Shown piece after piece: positions 17,186 through 26,796 of a stretch of 64,000 nt of DNA (within the stretch, counting starts at the first letter, position 1; each line of letters begins with the position of its first letter). Origin of the DNA: Hymenobacter cellulosilyticus (GTDB lineage: Bacteria; Bacteroidota; Bacteroidia; Cytophagales; Hymenobacteraceae); contig NZ_CP095046.1 of the NCBI RefSeq assembly GCF_022919215.1, positions 1,726,501-1,790,500 on the forward strand, given 5' to 3'. The position numbers and the translations under genes are program-made. The notes below the pieces were generated by a model. It saw only the letters and a program-made list of their open reading frames with translations. It was not told the origin of the DNA and made no database searches.

Positions 17186-17632
17186 TTATTTACGGCGTTG
17201 TGCGAAAAACTCCCGCATGAGTTCGGCCGACTCCTGACCCAGGATTCCGGTAACCAACTCGGTGCGGGGATGCAATAGGTTGCCATGCCGCCGAAAACCG
17301 CGTTTTTCCTCGGGCGCCCCGTACACCACGCGCTTCACCTGGGCCCAGAAGCTGGCCCCGGCGCACATCACGCAGGGCTCCACCGTGACGTAAAGCGTGC
17401 AGTCGGCCAGGTACTTGTTGCCCAGGTAATTGGCCGCAGCCGTCAGGGCCAGCATTTCGGCGTGGGCCGTCACGTCGCGCAGCTTCTCGGTTTGGTTGTA
17501 GGCCCGGGCAATAATCTGCTTGTCCATCACAACCACGGCCCCAATTGGAATTTCCTCCTCCTGCAAGGCGTAGCGCGCCTGTTTCAGCGCCTCCCGCATG
17601 TAGTGCTCGTCGGAATACAGAGAAAGAGTCAT
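17186..17632 (-). CDS. tadA: tRNA(adenine34) deaminase TadA-like
   Basis: 148 residues. It has the zinc and catalytic site of the cytidine/adenosine deaminase fold: HAE at 57-59 and PCVMC at 86-90, plus the TLYVTVEPC strand. The motif RVVYGAPEEKRGF and the N-terminal YMREALKQARYALQEEEIPIGAVVV match TadA, which makes inosine at the wobble position of tRNA-Arg. The segment CAGASFWAQ replaces the usual CAGA-(LIM)-, a minor difference. Met 17632 is preferred since the 11 residues before it in frame are not conserved. Related nucleoside deaminases (guanine deaminase type) are an alternative but fit less well. Confidence 0.85.
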   Translation of the reverse strand: MTLSLYSDEHYMREALKQARYALQEEEIPIGAVVVMDKQIIARAYNQTEKLRDVTAHAEMLALTAAANYLGNKYLADCTLYVTVEPCVMCAGASFWAQVKRVVYGAPEEKRGFRRHGNLLHPRTELVTGILGQESAELMREFFAQRRK

Positions 17633-17683
17633 GATTTCAAAAGGGAAGAAGGTACTGAAGTGCAAAGGTGACAGAATCTGTCA

Positions 17684-17830
17684 TGGCGAGCGAAGCGCGG
17701 CCATCCGTCCTCTGAAGTGGAGAAAGTTTTCGTAAGTGAAAAGCCCTTTACTACCGAGATAGTAAAGGGCTTTCTAGTAAAAGAAAGAGTCGTACTGCGC
17801 AGAGGACGGATGGCTTCGCGCTGCTCGCCA
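17684..17830. repeat. Nested inverted repeat, REP/MITE-like, 147 bases
   Basis: Outer arms are 17684-17714 and 17800-17830. Both share CAGAGGACGGATGGC and CTCGCCA as reverse complements; the middle nine bases are not complementary in register. Inside is a second hairpin with arms AAAGCCCTTTACTA and TAGTAAAGGGCTTT around CCGAGA. The inner stem may end transcription of the minus-strand gene at 17849. Confidence 0.65.
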
Positions 17831-17848
17831 GGCCACGAAGGTGTCAAC

Positions 17849-18418
17849 TTACTTTTTCACCGTAATGGTCTGCATCAAAGCCTGGGCGGTGGGGCGCCAC
17901 TGGGGCTGCTCTTCGGCGGGGCAGTTGAAGGTGAAGACCAGCAGCTGGTCGCCCTGAATGGCGTACTGCACAAACTGGTAGCGGCGGATGGGCGCCAGGT
18001 TGCTACCGCGCTTGTTGTCGGCCACCGATGAGACGAACTCGAAGGCAATAAAGTCGCGCTTGTTGATGGTTCGAATGTCCTCGGACAGGAATTCAACCTT
18101 GGAGTACATGTTCTGGATGCTGGACTTGTAGATTTTCAGCAGCAGGCCGTAGTCCCGGTCGGTGAAGGTGGTGGGCTTCTGGGCCACGCTCAAATCCACG
18201 CGGCCACTGGGGTTGGTAAACACGGCCAGGGGCCGGCGGGCAGCGGGATATTTGGCCGCTATACCGTCGTCGGGCAGCGTGGTAAAGCCGGCCGGCACCC
18301 CGATGGTAATGTTTTTGCCAACCGTCGTTTTAGTGAGCTTGGGGCCGGCAAAGGCCGCAAGCAACCCGATTACCAGCAGTAGAGCGGCGAGGCGCCCCAG
18401 CAAAGTGGATGTTTTCAT
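17849..18418 (-). CDS. Secreted protein of unknown function
   Basis: 189 residues. The signal peptide MKTSTLLGRLAALLLVIGLLAAFAG has no lipobox cysteine. The mature part alternates strands and loops: ITIGVPAGFTTLPDDGIAAKYPAARRPLAVFTNPSGRVDLSVAQ, then the helix LLLKIYKSSIQNMYSKVEF, then strands ending in LLVFTFNCPAEEQPQWRPTAQALMQTI. The pattern of two sheets framing one long helix and a closing helix is like the DcrB/PsbP fold, but this is a guess from pattern only. It stands between two terminator-like hairpins and is probably a single gene. Confidence 0.7.
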   Translation of the reverse strand: MKTSTLLGRLAALLLVIGLLAAFAGPKLTKTTVGKNITIGVPAGFTTLPDDGIAAKYPAARRPLAVFTNPSGRVDLSVAQKPTTFTDRDYGLLLKIYKSSIQNMYSKVEFLSEDIRTINKRDFIAFEFVSSVADNKRGSNLAPIRRYQFVQYAIQGDQLLVFTFNCPAEEQPQWRPTAQALMQTITVKK

Positions 18419-18524
18419 AAGAGAGCGGCAAGGTAACCGGGCGGCCGCAAATGAGCCGCCCCGCGGAAGAGTTTAGGGTAAAACGCGCAAACCACGCGGG
18501 TCTGTTCCGGGAAGCCGGTTGAAA

Positions 18525-18566
18525 GAAAACGCCTCCGAAACCAGAACGATTTCGGAGGCGGAAAAT
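18525..18566. terminator. Intrinsic terminator 3' of the gene at 18581
   Basis: Arms CGCCTCCGAAA and TTTCGGAGGCG with loop CCAGAACGA. On minus the hairpin is followed by TTTTC, so it fits as the end of the gene that stops at 18581. Confidence 0.7.
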
Positions 18567-18580
18567 GGCCCTGAAGCTTC

Positions 18581-19036
18581 CTAGCGACGCTTTTTCGAAA
18601 CTGGCGCCGAAGGATACTTAATACGGACCTTCTTCCAGTACACGTAGTTGCCCGTTTTGGCCTCTACCATGTAGGTGCCGGCCGGAATGCGGCCCAGGTC
18701 AACCGGCGCGCCGGTGTTGTTGGCCGGGTCCAACTCGGTGGTGTAGATGGGCTTGTTCTTGTAGTCGGTCATCACCAGCGTGCCGGGCTTGGTAAACTGC
18801 TGGGTGAAGCTAAGCATAATAGTTTGCCCACCCGAAGCCGGGAATACGTCGATGCCCGAGAGGGTTTCTACGCGCTTGATAGGGCCATTCAGGGTCACGG
18901 GCTCGGCGTCGGCTTCCGTTTTGGTTTTCACCGAGGCACCGGTTTCCGACTTCGACTTGGTCTTAACTTTCGTCTGGGCCTGGGCCGCGGAGAAGGTAAA
19001 CAGGGCTGCGGCGGCGAGAAGAACGGTACGTTTCAT
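18581..19036 (-). CDS. Secreted protein of unknown function with a charged linker
   Basis: 151 residues. The signal peptide MKRTVLLAAAALFTFSAAQAQ (cleavage AQA-QT) is followed by a Lys/Thr/Glu-rich linker TKVKTKSKSETGASVKTKTEADAEP of about 27 residues. A beta-sandwich-like domain follows, with GQTIMLSFTQQF, TLVMTDYKNKPIYTTEL, LGRIPAGTYMVEAKTGNYVYWKKVRI. The last block resembles the GTYxVxVxTxxGxxxxKxxIK pattern of T9SS-related or DUF3244-like domains, without the full sorting motif. The function is unknown. Met 19036 is preferred over upstream in-frame codons because it begins a perfect export signal. A possible -7 element (TACCTTCG on minus) lies at 19136-19143. Confidence 0.75.
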   Translation of the reverse strand: MKRTVLLAAAALFTFSAAQAQTKVKTKSKSETGASVKTKTEADAEPVTLNGPIKRVETLSGIDVFPASGGQTIMLSFTQQFTKPGTLVMTDYKNKPIYTTELDPANNTGAPVDLGRIPAGTYMVEAKTGNYVYWKKVRIKYPSAPVSKKRR

Positions 19037-19281
19037 ATGCAGATGGAGGGGAGAAAGCGGTATAGCAGTGTCGGGAAGGCGCATTGCAGAATCCGGGCCA
19101 ATTTTCTAAAAGGCGACGCGCCCGGCTGCCCAGGCCACGAAGGTAGCACGGTTCGTCTTGTCGTAATCATTTACGCTACCCGAAATGATAACGAAAAGCG
19201 GGAGCGGGCAGTGTGCCGAGCGTCTGGTTGGCAAATTCGGGGGCATTGCTTTCTAGATGTGGCGCACGCGCCCATGAATCC

Positions 19282-19289
19282 TATCTTTG
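19282..19289 (+). promoter_or_regulatory. -7 promoter element TATCTTTG for aspS
   Basis: Full match to TAnnTTTG, 43 bases before the aspS ATG at 19332. No clean -33 box is seen at 19-22 bases. Confidence 0.5.
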
Positions 19290-19331
19290 CGCCGAGCGTC
19301 CCGCTTTCTTCATCCCGAATATCCCTAGTTT

Positions 19332-21094
19332 ATGCTCCGTACGCACACTTGCGGCGAACTTCGCCCCGACCATATTGGCCAAACCGTAACCCTCGCCGGC
19401 TGGGTGCAGCGCACCCGCGACAAGGGCGGCATTCTCTGGATTGATTTGCGCGACCGGTACGGCATCACCCAGCTGGCCCTGGAAGAAGGCGTGGAAACCG
19501 AGCAGGTGCGGGCCCAGGCCCGGGAGCTGGGCCGCGAGTTTGTGCTGAGCGTAACGGGTAAAGTAGCCGAGCGCCACTCCAAAAACGACAAGATGCCCAC
19601 CGGCGGCATCGAAATCCGGGTGGAGACGCTCAACGTGCTGAACCCGGCCAAGCTGCCGCCCTTCCTGATTGAGGACGAAACCGACGGCGGCGACGACCTG
19701 CGCATGAAGTACCGCTACCTCGATTTGCGCCGCAACCCGGTGCGCAACAACCTGATGCTGCGCCACCGCATGGCCCAGGCCGTGCGCCGCTACCTCGACG
19801 GGCAGCAGTTTATCGAAGTAGAAACCCCGGTGCTGATTAAAAGCACGCCCGAAGGAGCCCGCGACTTTGTGGTGCCCTCGCGCATGAACCCCGGCGAGTT
19901 TTACGCCCTGCCCCAGTCGCCCCAGACCTTCAAGCAGCTGCTGATGGTGTCGGGCTTCGACCGGTACTTCCAGATCGTGAAGTGCTTCCGCGACGAAGAC
20001 CTGCGCGCCGACCGGCAGCCGGAATTCACCCAGATTGACTGCGAAATGGCTTTCGTGGAGCAGGAAGACATCCTGAGTACTTTCGAAGGCCTGGTGCAGT
20101 ACCTGTTCCGGGAAGTGAAAGGCCTGGAAATCGGGACCCTGCCCCGCATGACCTACGCCGACGCCATGCGCTACTACGGCAACGACAAGCCCGACACGCG
20201 CTTTGAAATGAAGTTTGTGGAACTCAACGACGTGGTAAAAGGCCAGGGCTTCCCCGTGTTCGACGCGGCTGGTTTGGTAGTCGGCATCAACGCCCACAAC
20301 TCGGCCATGTATACCCGCAAGCAGCTCGACGAACTGACCGAGTTTGTGAAGCGGCCCCAGGTGGGCGCCACCGGCTTGGTGTACGCCCGCGTAGAGCCCG
20401 ACGGCAATGTGAAGTCGTCGGTCGACAAGTTCTACTCCCAGGACGAGCTGCAGAAGTGGAAAGCCGCTTTCAACGCCCAGCCCGGCGACCTGCTGCTAAT
20501 TCTGGCTGGGGAGCCCAACAAAACCCGCAAGGCCCTCTCGGAGCTGCGCTTGGAAATGGGCAGCGTATGGGTCTGCGCGACAAGGACGTGTTTTCGCCGC
20601 TGTGGGTGGTTGATTTCCCGCTGCTGGAATACATCGAGGAGGAAGGCCGCTACTTTGCCATGCACCACCCCTTCACTTCGCCCAAGCCCGAGGACGTAGC
20701 CCTGCTCGACAACCCCGCCACCATCGGCGAGGTGCGGGCCAATGCCTACGACATGGTCATTAACGGTGTAGAAGTGGGCGGCGGCTCTATCCGCATCCAC
20801 GACCGGGGCGTGCAGGCCCGCATGTTCAGCCTGCTCGGTTTCTCGGATGAGGAAGCTAAGGCCCAGTTCGGCTTCCTGCTCGACGCCTTCGAGTACGGCG
20901 CCCCGCCCCACGGCGGCATTGCCTTCGGCTTCGACCGTCTCTGCAGCCTCTTCGGCGGCGCCGACTCGATTCGGGACTTCATTGCCTTCCCCAAGAACAA
21001 CTCCGGCCGCGACGTTATGATTGACTCGCCCTCTCCCATTTCCGGGGCTCAGCTCAAGGAGTTGAGCATTGCCACAGCGGTGGAGAAGAAGTAG
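19332..21094 (+). CDS. aspS: Aspartyl-tRNA synthetase (apparent frameshift)
   Basis: 587 residues after adding one base, the length of the bacterial-type enzyme. It charges tRNA-Asp with aspartate. Regions in order: the anticodon-binding OB fold ([31 protein letters not shown]), class II motif 1 ([25 protein letters not shown]), motif 2 ([18 protein letters not shown]), the bacterial GAD insert (about 280-410), and motif 3 ([15 protein letters not shown]). The frame breaks at the G run 20558-20560: ATGGGCAG should be ATGGGGCAG, giving [13 protein letters not shown]. Since the gene is essential, a real lesion is not plausible. It follows its own promoter and has no obvious operon partner. Confidence 0.95.
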
Positions 21095-21097
21095 GTA

Positions 21098-21544
21098 GTG
21101 AGCTTTACATACCTACTGGAAGCGCCTGAGTGGTATGACAGGACCGTACGTTACTCGTGGCGCTGGGCAATTGTAAGTCTTATAACTGGGGGCTTTTTCC
21201 TTTGGTTACAATTCGGCACTGAGTTCGGCAAACATCAAAGTAGAGACAGGGCGGGAGCTTTAGGAATAGTCCTCTCCGTTTCAGGCAGCTACCTCCTGGT
21301 TAACCGAAGCCCCAAATTCAAGCTAGCCGAAGCAGGCGTTTGGACGCCTCATAGTGGTTTTTGGCCTCGGGCACAAATTGATGTACGAATTGAGAGGCAT
21401 GGGAAACTACAAGAAACATATATAGCGCTCTATTCAGTTGATCAGCAAAAATACCTTGAGAAAATTCGCCTTACACTACTCGATATAAGCAGAGAAGAAT
21501 TGGAAGTTTGGATAACTCGTGTGAATGCAAGTCATAATGAATGA
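21098..21544 (+). CDS. Membrane protein of unknown function
   Basis: 148 residues from a GTG at 21098, only 3 bases after the aspS stop. Two hydrophobic helices (WAIVSLITGGFFLWLQF and AGALGIVLSVSGSYLLV) are followed by a soluble domain with strands (WTPHSGFWPRAQIDVRIERHGKLQETYIALYS) and a final helix. Codon use and base composition are more AT-rich than in aspS, which suggests a recent arrival or a weakly expressed gene. I do not recognise a family. The stop is followed at once by a strong hairpin terminator. Confidence 0.6.
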   Translation: MSFTYLLEAPEWYDRTVRYSWRWAIVSLITGGFFLWLQFGTEFGKHQSRDRAGALGIVLSVSGSYLLVNRSPKFKLAEAGVWTPHSGFWPRAQIDVRIERHGKLQETYIALYSVDQQKYLEKIRLTLLDISREELEVWITRVNASHNE

Positions 21545-21554
21545 TTAAGTCTGT

Positions 21555-21588
21555 AAGCGGCACCTGATATTTCAGGTGCCGCTTTTGC
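21555..21588. terminator. Intrinsic terminator shared by the genes ending at 21544 and 21600
   Basis: AAGCGGCACCTGA / TCAGGTGCCGCTTTT hairpin, loop TATT, with a T run on plus. It separates two convergent genes. Confidence 0.85.
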
Positions 21589-21599
21589 TTTTACCCTCT

Positions 21600-22632
21600 T
21601 TACAACCAGGCCACGTTCTCCCGAAACTCCACCGGATACATGTTCATATACTGCACGATGCGCGGGTAGGTGCCGCGGTTGGGACTACTGCCGTGGGCAG
21701 GAAGTGGTGCCAGATGACTAGGTCGCCGGCCTGGGCGGCAATGGGTACAGCCTGGGCATCCAGGTTTACCTGGCGCGGGTCGGTGCCGGCGGGCAGCTGG
21801 GCCAGCCAGGTTTCCAGCTGACGGTGAAAGCCCGGTACGCAGCAAAAAGCGCCTTGCTCAGCGGGCGTGTCGCAGAGGTAAAGCAGGCCCTGGGTGCCGA
21901 AGTGGAAGGGCGGCTGCAAACTCATATCCCAGTGCAGGTGGGGGCCCTGGAAAGGCAAATTGGCGGTTTCGGGCGGGTTAAAGCTCGTGCGGTCGGTGGT
22001 CATCCACAGGTCGGGTGTGCCCCAGATTTGGGCAAAGGCTTTTTGAATCCGCATGGACCGGCGGTTGGCCAGCAGGGTAGGGTGGTGGTAGAAATCCATC
22101 ATGATGCCTTTCCCAATGGGCTTTTCATACCAGGAAGCGGGCTGTCGGGGTGCATGCCCAGGGTTTCCCACACGGCCTGCTCGGTGGCCCGGGCCTGCTC
22201 CCGGGAAACGGCCTGGCGCACGATGACGTAGCCGTTTTCGTCCCAGAAGCGCAGGTCCTCGGCGCTGAGCACATCTTCCTGGGCTTCGATTGTGAGCAGA
22301 TAAGCCTGCAACTCCTCCCCGTAAGGCTGGCCCGAGAAGATGCTGTTCAGTCGCTCAATTTGCTGGGGAGCAAGCCACCCGTCGTTTTTAGCCAGAACCC
22401 ACTGCTCAAAATCGTCGAAGCTTGGGGCAACCTGCAGCAGGTAGCGCGTCGTTTCTTCCAGCGGCAGGCCCAGCCCATTCAGCAGCAGATTATCAAACCG
22501 CCATTCCTGCTCGGTAAGCTCACTGCCCCGGCCGGTGCGTTTGGCCAGGGTCTGGGCCCAGAAACGCTTCAGATGCCGTACGCCAAGCAGCCCGGTTTCG
22601 GTGGAGCTGATAAGGGGTAGATGCTGGCTCAT
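21600..22632 (-). CDS. Phytanoyl-CoA dioxygenase (PhyH) family protein (two apparent frameshifts)
   Basis: 344 residues after correction. The N-terminal 110 residues are helical and probably not catalytic. The PhyH part begins at DLRFWDENGYVIVRQAVSREQA. It has the iron ligands His and Asp in HLHWDMSL and the distal His in LPHGSSPNRG, with the 2-oxoglutarate arginine in YPRIVQYMNM. The family hydroxylates small molecules using Fe(II), oxygen and 2-oxoglutarate; the substrate here is unknown. Frames break at the G runs 21695-21697 and 22139-22141 (plus strand). One base at each gives HPDSPASWYEKP and HHFLPHGSSPNRG. All catalytic residues then lie in one protein. It is a single gene between a terminator and the divergent sensor kinase. 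Confidence 0.8.
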
Positions 22633-22824
22633 AGGCTGTATTGAGTGCTGGTCTGCTGTAAGGCGGCAATACATTAAAAGTAGAAAGCAATTCCACCAGT
22701 ATGCCCTGTGCAAAACGCTCTAGTTGCCGCTGTGAATAGTTACGCAAGGTAAGGGCCCGGACGGCCGGGCGCCAGTCTAGCTGCTAGGCAAGCTCAAACA
22801 ATTTTTTGGTCGGAAATTCCTCGG

Positions 22825-22852
22825 TTGCAAACTCTTGCCCAGGTCATCTTTG
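22825..22852 (+). promoter_or_regulatory. Possible promoter for the propeller sensor kinase
   Basis: CATCTTTG at 22845-22852 matches the -7 consensus except for its first base, with TTG about 17 bases upstream in GGTTGCAAAC. The ATG is 55 bases downstream. TATCATTG at 22874-22881 is a second candidate. Confidence 0.35.
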
Positions 22853-22906
22853 GCCGGAAGTGGTTCCCCGCAGTATCATTGCGGGCTGCTTGTTGCGGCT
22901 TGCCTT

Positions 22907-25900
22907 ATGACTTACTCTGATAGCGCGTGGCGGCGCGGCAGCTGGCTAAGCCTGCTTATCGGCCTGCTAAGCTTCGCCGCTTCCGCCCAAACGTCCTCTT
23001 CCCTGACTTTTCGCACGCTCACGGCGGCCCAGGGCCTGTCGGAAAACAGCGTGTACGGCATCGTGCAGGATCGGCAGGGCTTCCTCTGGTTTGGCACCCA
23101 GGATGGGCTCAGCCGCTACGACGGCGTCGAGTTTCGGGTGTTTCGCAACGACCCCCAACACGCGGGCAGTCTGAGCAGCAACTTCATCTTATCATTGGCC
23201 GAGGATAAGCAGGGCCAGCTGTGGGTGGGCACCGGCGGGGCGGACTCTGCCGCTATAACCCCGTGACGGGCCGTTTCCGCGCCTTTGAGTACGAGCCCAA
23301 CGACGTGAACGGCCTGGCCGACAACTTCGTGCGCGTGGTGTACTGCGACCGGCAAGGCCAGGTGTGGGCCGGTACGGAAGGCGGTCTGCACCGCTTTCAG
23401 CCCACTAAAAACCATTTTCAGCGCTTCACGCACGCGGCTACTTTTCCCGAGAATCTGCGGCGCAACTCGGTGCGCACCATCACTGAGTCGTCTTCCGGGG
23501 CGCTGTGGGTAGGCACTGGGGAAGGCTGCCTTAGTCGCCTCGATGCCCGCACCGGCCAGCTGGAGGCCGACCCGCGCTGGACCGCCACCAGCGCCATTAC
23601 CGCCCTGCAGCCCGACACCAAGGGCGGCTTGTGGGTGGGCACCGAAACCGACGGCCTCTGGTATCTGCCCGCCACGGGCAGCCGGCAGGCCCTGGGGCAG
23701 CAGGCGGCCGGACCCGGCGAGGCCATCCGGGCCCTGTTTCTCGACCAGCAGCAAGACGTCTGGATTGGAACTAACAAGGGGCTGGTGCGCTACAACCCGG
23801 TTGCCAAGGTCTTTACCACTTACCGGCACCAGAGCGGCTCAGCCCATACGTTGCCCGATAATGTCGTCCTGTCGGTATTCCAGGACCGCTCGGGGCTACT
23901 CTGGGCCGGAACGGAAGGCGGCATCAGCAGCTTCGAGGCCCGGCCCAGCGCCTTTGCGGCCTACCCCGGGCTGGCCGGCAACCCCAACGGGCCGGTCTGG
24001 GCCGTGTGTGAAGGAGCCGGCGGCATAGTATGGGTGGGCACCGAAAGTGTGGGTTTGGTGAGCTACAACCCCGCTACCGGGCAGCGCCGCCAGTTTCGGC
24101 ACAACCCCCAGGACCCCGGTAGCCTGAGCGAAGACTTCGTGCGCGCCCTGTGCCTTGATAGGGCCGGCCGCCTGTGGGTGGGCACCCAGAGCCAGGGCCT
24201 CGACTGCCTGGAGCCCGGCGCCACCCGCTTCGTGCACTACCGCCACAACCCGGCCGTGAAAACCAGCCTCAGCGAGGATTTTATCCGCACTATTTACCAG
24301 GACCCCCAAGGTCGGCTCTGGGTGGGCACCGAGGGCGGGCTGAACCGCTTCGAGTCTGCCCAAAACGGCTTTACCAGCTTCCGGAACGTGCCCGGCGACC
24401 CACACAGCCTGAGCAACAACTTTGTGCGCGTGGTACATCAGGACCGCGCCGGCCTGATCTGGGTGGGCACCGGCGGGGCGGGCTGTGCTGCTACAATCCC
24501 GCCACGGGCCGGTTCACCGCCTTCCGAACCGACGACCGGAACCCGCGCAGCCTGAGCAGCAATTTCGTACGCTCTATCCTGGAAGACCACACCGGGCGGC
24601 TGTGGGTGGGCACTGAGGGCGGTGGCTTCTGCCGCCTCGACGACCCCAAGCGGGGCGTGTTTACCACGTTTCGGGAGCCCCAGGGCCTGCCCAACGACGT
24701 GGTATACGGCATTCTGGAAGACCGGCAGAATAATCTGTGGCTATCCACCAACAAGGGCTTGGCCCGCTTCACACCCTCCAGCGGGCAGTTTTACACCTTC
24801 GACAACCGGGACGGGCTGCCCTTCGATGAGTTTAACGCCGGCGGCTACTTCGCCAGTCCCACGGGTCGAATGTACTTTGGCGGCGTGCAGGGGCTGGTCA
24901 GCTTCAACCCGGCTGCCGTGCGCACCAACGCCGTGCCACCCCGGTGGTGCTTACCGGCTTCCGCAAGTTCAACCAGCTCGTAGAGCTCGATACCAGCATT
25001 ACCGTGCGCCGCCGCATTGAGCTGGCCCCAGCGACTATTTCTTCTCCCTGGAGTTTGCGGCCCTGAACTTCCGTTTGCCGGAGAAAAACCGCTACGCCTA
25101 CATGCTCGAAAACTTCGACCCCGACTGGGTGCAAGCTGGTACCAAGCGCGAGGCCACCTACACCAACCTCGACCCGGGCACCTATACCTTCCGGGTGCGG
25201 GCCACCAATAACGACGGTATCTGGAACCCCAGGGCACGGCCCTGACCATCGTGGTGCAGCCGCACTGGTACAGCACCTGGTGGTTTCGGGTGCTGATCAG
25301 CTGGGTGTTTTTCGGGCTGCTGTTTCTGGCCTACCGCCTGCGGGTGCGGCAGCTGCTGGCCCTGGAGCGGGTGCGGCACAACATTGCCCGCGACCTGCAC
25401 GACGACATGGGCTCCACGCTTAGCAGCATCTCTATCCTAAGCCAGATTGCCCGCACCCACCAGCATAATCAGCGCACCGAGCAGGCCACGGCGTTGCTCG
25501 ACCAGATTGGCGACTCTTCCCGCCGCATGCTCGACGCCATGGACGACATCGTCTGGACCATCAACCCGGCCCACGACTCGATGGAAGACGTGGTGGCCCG
25601 CATGCGCAGCTTCGCCTCCGACGTGCTCGAAGCCCGCGGCATCGACTTCACCTTCCGCGCCGACCCTCCGTAACCGGTCTGCGGCTGAACATGCGGGCCC
25701 GGCGGGAGTTTTTTTTGTTGTTCAAGGAAGCTGTAAACAACCTGGCCAAGTACGCCCAGTGTGCCCAGGCTGCCATTTCCCTCCGCTACGAAAACCACCG
25801 CCTGGTACTCACCGTGCAGGACGATGGTGTGGGCTTCGACCCCAGGCTCCGGCCCAGGGCGGCGGCAACGGGCTGACCAATATGCGTAGCCGGGCGGCGG

Positions 25901-25974
25901 TCATGAAGGGCGTACTCGATATTCAGACCGCGCCTGGGCAGGGCACGGTGCTGCAGCTGAGCGTGCCGCTATAA
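22907..25974 (+). CDS. Large two-component sensor kinase with periplasmic propellers (seven apparent frameshifts)
   Basis: About 1,024 residues after restoring seven bases. The signal peptide is MTYSDSAWRRGSWLSLLIGLLSFAASAQ. Some thirteen blades of the form LWVGT-x-GGL-x-RY build two seven-bladed propellers, followed by a Y_Y_Y domain (LEFAALNFRLPEKNRYAYMLE, YTFRVRATNNDGIW) and one membrane helix (WWFRVLISWVFFGLLFLAY). A HisKA_3 dimerisation region carries the phosphate-accepting His in RHNIARDLHDDMGS, and the HATPase ends with GGGNGLTNMRSRA. There is no built-in receiver, so the LuxR-type regulator at 26103 is its partner. Lesions lie in G/C runs at 23237, 24475, 24939, 25026, 25227, 25664 and 25840. 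Adding one base at each gives an unbroken, in-family sequence. It likely senses an extracellular polymer or its fragments. Confidence 0.85.
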
Positions 25975-26066
25975 AGCTGATTCTGAGTTGGCAACCCTGT
26001 GGGCAGTTCAACTGCGAGCAAGCTGCTCACATTATTATGTAGGCGCAAGCAGGGCCGTTAGCCCCG

Positions 26067-26074
26067 TATCTTTG
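26067..26074 (+). promoter_or_regulatory. -7 promoter element TATCTTTG for the response regulator
   Basis: Full match to TAnnTTTG, 29 bases before the ATG at 26103. The regulator can therefore be made independently of the kinase gene upstream. Confidence 0.5.
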
Positions 26075-26102
26075 CCATTGCCAAACCCTCTAGCTGTACC
26101 CC

Positions 26103-26759
26103 ATGGAAACCCCCACGCGCGTCCTGATTTACGAAGACAACTCTGACCTGCGGGCCAGCCTTAGCCAGTTGCTCGCCGGCTCGCAGGGGCTAGAGCTGGT
26201 GGGGGCGCTAGGCAATTGCACCCAGGCTACCACCGACGTGGCCCGCCTCACGCCCGACGTGATTCTGATGGACATCGATATGCCCGGCATCAACGGTATT
26301 GAGGGTCTGAAGCGTATTAAGAAGGCCGCGCCCCAGGTAAACGTGGTGATGCTGACCGTGTTTGAGGACAACGACCGGGTGTTTGAAGCCATCTGTGCCG
26401 GCGCCGATGGTTACCTGCTCAAGAAGACGCCTCCCGTGAAGCTGCTCGACGCCATCGGGGAGGTGCGGCTCGGCGGCGCCCCCATGACGCCCGCCATTGC
26501 CCGGCAGGTGCTGCGCCTGTTTCCGCGCTCCAAACCGCCGGTAGCTACCGCCACGGATGAGTCGCCGGCCAACCTGAGCGCCCGGGAGCAGGAAATCCTG
26601 GGGCTGCTGGTAGAAGGCTACAGCTACAAGATGATTGCCGCCGACCGGGGCATCAGCATCGACACGGTTCGCTCCCACATCAAGAAAATCTACGAAAAGC
26701 TGCACGTGCGCTCCATGACAGAAGCTGTATCGAAAGCTCTGCGCCAGGGCCTGACCTAA
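26103..26759 (+). CDS. LuxR/NarL-type response regulator
   Basis: 218 residues. The receiver domain (1-125) has the acidic pair Glu11/Asp12, the phosphorylation site Asp57 in VILMDIDMPG, the Thr in VVMLTVFED and the Lys in YLLKKTPP. A flexible Pro/Ala linker is followed by a LuxR helix-turn-helix (NLSAREQEILGLLVEGYSYKMIAADRGISIDTVRSHIKKIYEKLHV). It is encoded 128 bases after the propeller sensor kinase, whose HisKA_3 domain normally pairs with this regulator class, so the two form one signalling system. The target genes are not evident. The preceding -7 box suggests a separate transcript. Confidence 0.93.
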   Translation: METPTRVLIYEDNSDLRASLSQLLAGSQGLELVGALGNCTQATTDVARLTPDVILMDIDMPGINGIEGLKRIKKAAPQVNVVMLTVFEDNDRVFEAICAGADGYLLKKTPPVKLLDAIGEVRLGGAPMTPAIARQVLRLFPRSKPPVATATDESPANLSAREQEILGLLVEGYSYKMIAADRGISIDTVRSHIKKIYEKLHVRSMTEAVSKALRQGLT

Positions 26760-26776
26760 GGCTTTTACTTCCGGGT

Positions 26777-26796
26777 AATCACATGATCATGTGATT
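26777..26796. promoter_or_regulatory. Perfect 20-base palindrome downstream of the response regulator
   Basis: AATCACATGATCATGTGATT reads the same on both strands. It lies 17 bases after the regulator stop, in a 430-base stretch without a gene (26760-27190). It may be a protein binding site or a cruciform; it lacks a T run and so is a poor terminator. Confidence 0.45.

Noticed and set aside
19281..20297. A 338-codon open frame antisense to aspS
   Set aside because: It has low-complexity, His/Val/Gly-rich composition typical of a complementary shadow frame in GC-rich DNA, lies fully inside a clear aspS gene and has no family features.
20540..20580. Programmed frameshifting in aspS and other genes
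   Set aside because: 28 sites of the same type in unrelated genes, always one missing G or C, with no slippery heptamer, Shine-Dalgarno-like stimulator or downstream structure in common; an artefact explains all of them.
22907..24900. Regular repeats of about 150 bases that could suggest a repeat array or CRISPR
   Set aside because: They are propeller blades of a protein (LWVGT-x-GGL), in frame and diverged; there are no unique spacers or palindromic repeats.
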